Positions 6,289 through 6,548 of a stretch of DNA of 6,548 nucleotides are shown here, piece by piece. The notes beneath the pieces are model-generated. The model searched no databases, had not been told where the DNA came from, and was given only the letters and a program-made list of their open reading frames with translations. A program made the position numbers and the translations under genes. The stretch comes from Candidatus Colicola coprequi (GTDB lineage: Bacteria > Bacteroidota > Bacteroidia > Bacteroidales > Paludibacteraceae), in NCBI GenBank assembly GCA_018065765.1, contig JAGHSR010000121.1, positions 1-6,548 on the forward strand, in the 5' to 3' direction. Position 1 is the first letter of the stretch; every line of letters starts with the position of its first letter.

Positions 6289-6548
6289 ATGAGCAATACG
6301 AATCAAAATACTCCTTGCCCTTTGAGGGAAGGGGCGGGGATGGGTCTAACATCCAAAATCTACGTCGCAGGACATCGTGGCATGGTGGGAAGTGCGATTG
6401 TACGCGAGTTGCAACGTCAGGGATATACGAACATCATCACTCGCACGCACAAGGAATTGGACTTATGCCGTCAGGATCAAGTGGAAGCGTTCTTTGCGCA
6501 GGAAAAACCCGAGTATGTCTTTCTTGCTGCCGCTAAAGTAGGTGGCAT
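6289..6548 (+). CDS. fcl: GDP-L-fucose synthase, 5' part (runs off the window)
   Basis: Converts the Gmd product to GDP-L-fucose by 3,5-epimerisation and NADPH-dependent 4-reduction; cytoplasmic. Only the first 86 codons are present. KIYVAGHRGMVGSAIVREL (from residue 23) holds the cofactor motif GxxGxxG (G28, G31, G34), and EYVFLAAAKVGG follows; both are hallmarks of the GMER/Fcl family. The start is uncertain. ATG at 6289, one base after the nuclease stop and with an A-rich lead-in, gives an N-terminus of MSNTNQN followed by 13 repeat-encoded residues. ATG at 6340 lies inside repeat copy C and gives MGLTSKIYVAG, closer to the usual length, with a G-rich purine stretch before it. I chose 6289 because the frame is open across the repeat and because removing the repeat would leave a normal N-terminus. 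Gene identity is secure either way. Confidence 0.9.
   Translation, partial: MSNTNQNTPCPLREGAGMGLTSKIYVAGHRGMVGSAIVRELQRQGYTNIITRTHKELDLCRQDQVEAFFAQEKPEYVFLAAAKVGG
6310..6348 (-). repeat. Hairpin repeat copy C, inverted, inside the fcl reading frame
   Basis: On the plus strand it begins ACTCCTTGCCC and ends GATGGGTCTA; the reverse complement matches copies A and B from TAGACCC to AAGGAGT. It folds as CCTT-g-CCCT-ttg-AGGG-AAGG, with a single bulged G in place of the mismatch seen in A and B. Its 39 bases correspond exactly to codons 8-20 of the fcl frame when that gene starts at 6289. It also contains the alternative start ATG at 6340. Confidence 0.85.

Larger units (their letters stand above)
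5867..6348. mobile_element. Candidate unit: DUF559 nuclease gene between inverted hairpin repeats
   Basis: A 482-base unit that begins TAGACCC and ends GGGTCTA, with 39-base imperfect inverted repeats at its ends and a single small nuclease gene filling the interior (13 bases from the left repeat, 22 from the right). It sits between gmd and fcl, two genes that are normally adjacent. No transposase and no clear target-site duplication are visible. An alternative is that copies B and C arrived separately, with C inserted within the fcl start region. Mobility is therefore an inference. Confidence 0.4.

Noticed and set aside
5867..6348. A CRISPR array made of the repeats
   Set aside because: There are only three copies, in mixed orientation, with irregular spacing of hundreds of bases and a gene in between.
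6080..6352. A 90-codon minus-strand frame opposite the nuclease gene
   Set aside because: It is antisense to the DUF559 gene and the repeat, Ser-rich and low in complexity, with no family resemblance.
6315..6536. A 73-codon plus-strand frame at the right end
   Set aside because: It is the wrong frame over the true fcl coding sequence, whose frame is open from 6289 to the end and carries the Fcl cofactor motif.

Overview
The window most likely comes from a member of the Bacteroidales (Bacteroides/Prevotella/Parabacteroides-like). Three things point that way. Both recognisable promoters have the Bacteroidetes form: a -33 TTG and a -7 TAnnTTTG separated by 20 bases. The outer-membrane protein has an N-terminal region I recognise as DUF5723-like, followed by thrombospondin type 3 repeats and an OmpA domain. 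The gmd-fcl pair closely resembles the GDP-fucose genes of that order. Which genus it is cannot be decided from the sequence.

Layout. Positions 3-4367 (minus strand) hold a two-gene operon. An uncharacterised 618-residue lipoprotein comes first. Three bases later comes an 834-residue outer-membrane protein that probably links a beta-barrel to peptidoglycan. Positions 4368-4732 form a divergent intergenic region with one promoter for each direction, an 11-T run, a short hairpin and three copies of ATCGAAAAT. From 4733 (plus strand) lies a GDP-L-fucose synthesis cluster: gmd (GDP-mannose 4,6-dehydratase), a small DUF559-type PD-(D/E)XK endonuclease gene, then the 5' end of fcl (GDP-L-fucose synthase), which runs off the window. 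Gmd and Fcl catalyse consecutive steps from GDP-mannose to GDP-L-fucose, used for fucosylated surface glycans.

The unusual part is 5577-6348. A short GC-rich hairpin repeat of about 39 bases, with core CCCTCAAAGGGC, occurs three times. Copy A lies in frame inside gmd. Copy B begins with the gmd stop codon, just before the nuclease gene. Copy C is inverted, lies just after the nuclease gene, and occupies exactly 13 codons of the fcl reading frame. B and C form imperfect terminal inverted repeats (32 of 39 positions identical) around the nuclease gene, which is visibly more AT-rich than gmd. The hairpin arms vary in a compensatory way between copies. This looks like a dispersed palindromic element linked to a DUF559 nuclease, able to insert in coding sequence without breaking the frame and comparable in kind to Rickettsia palindromic elements or REP/RAYT pairs. 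The nuclease-repeat link is inference from one locus.
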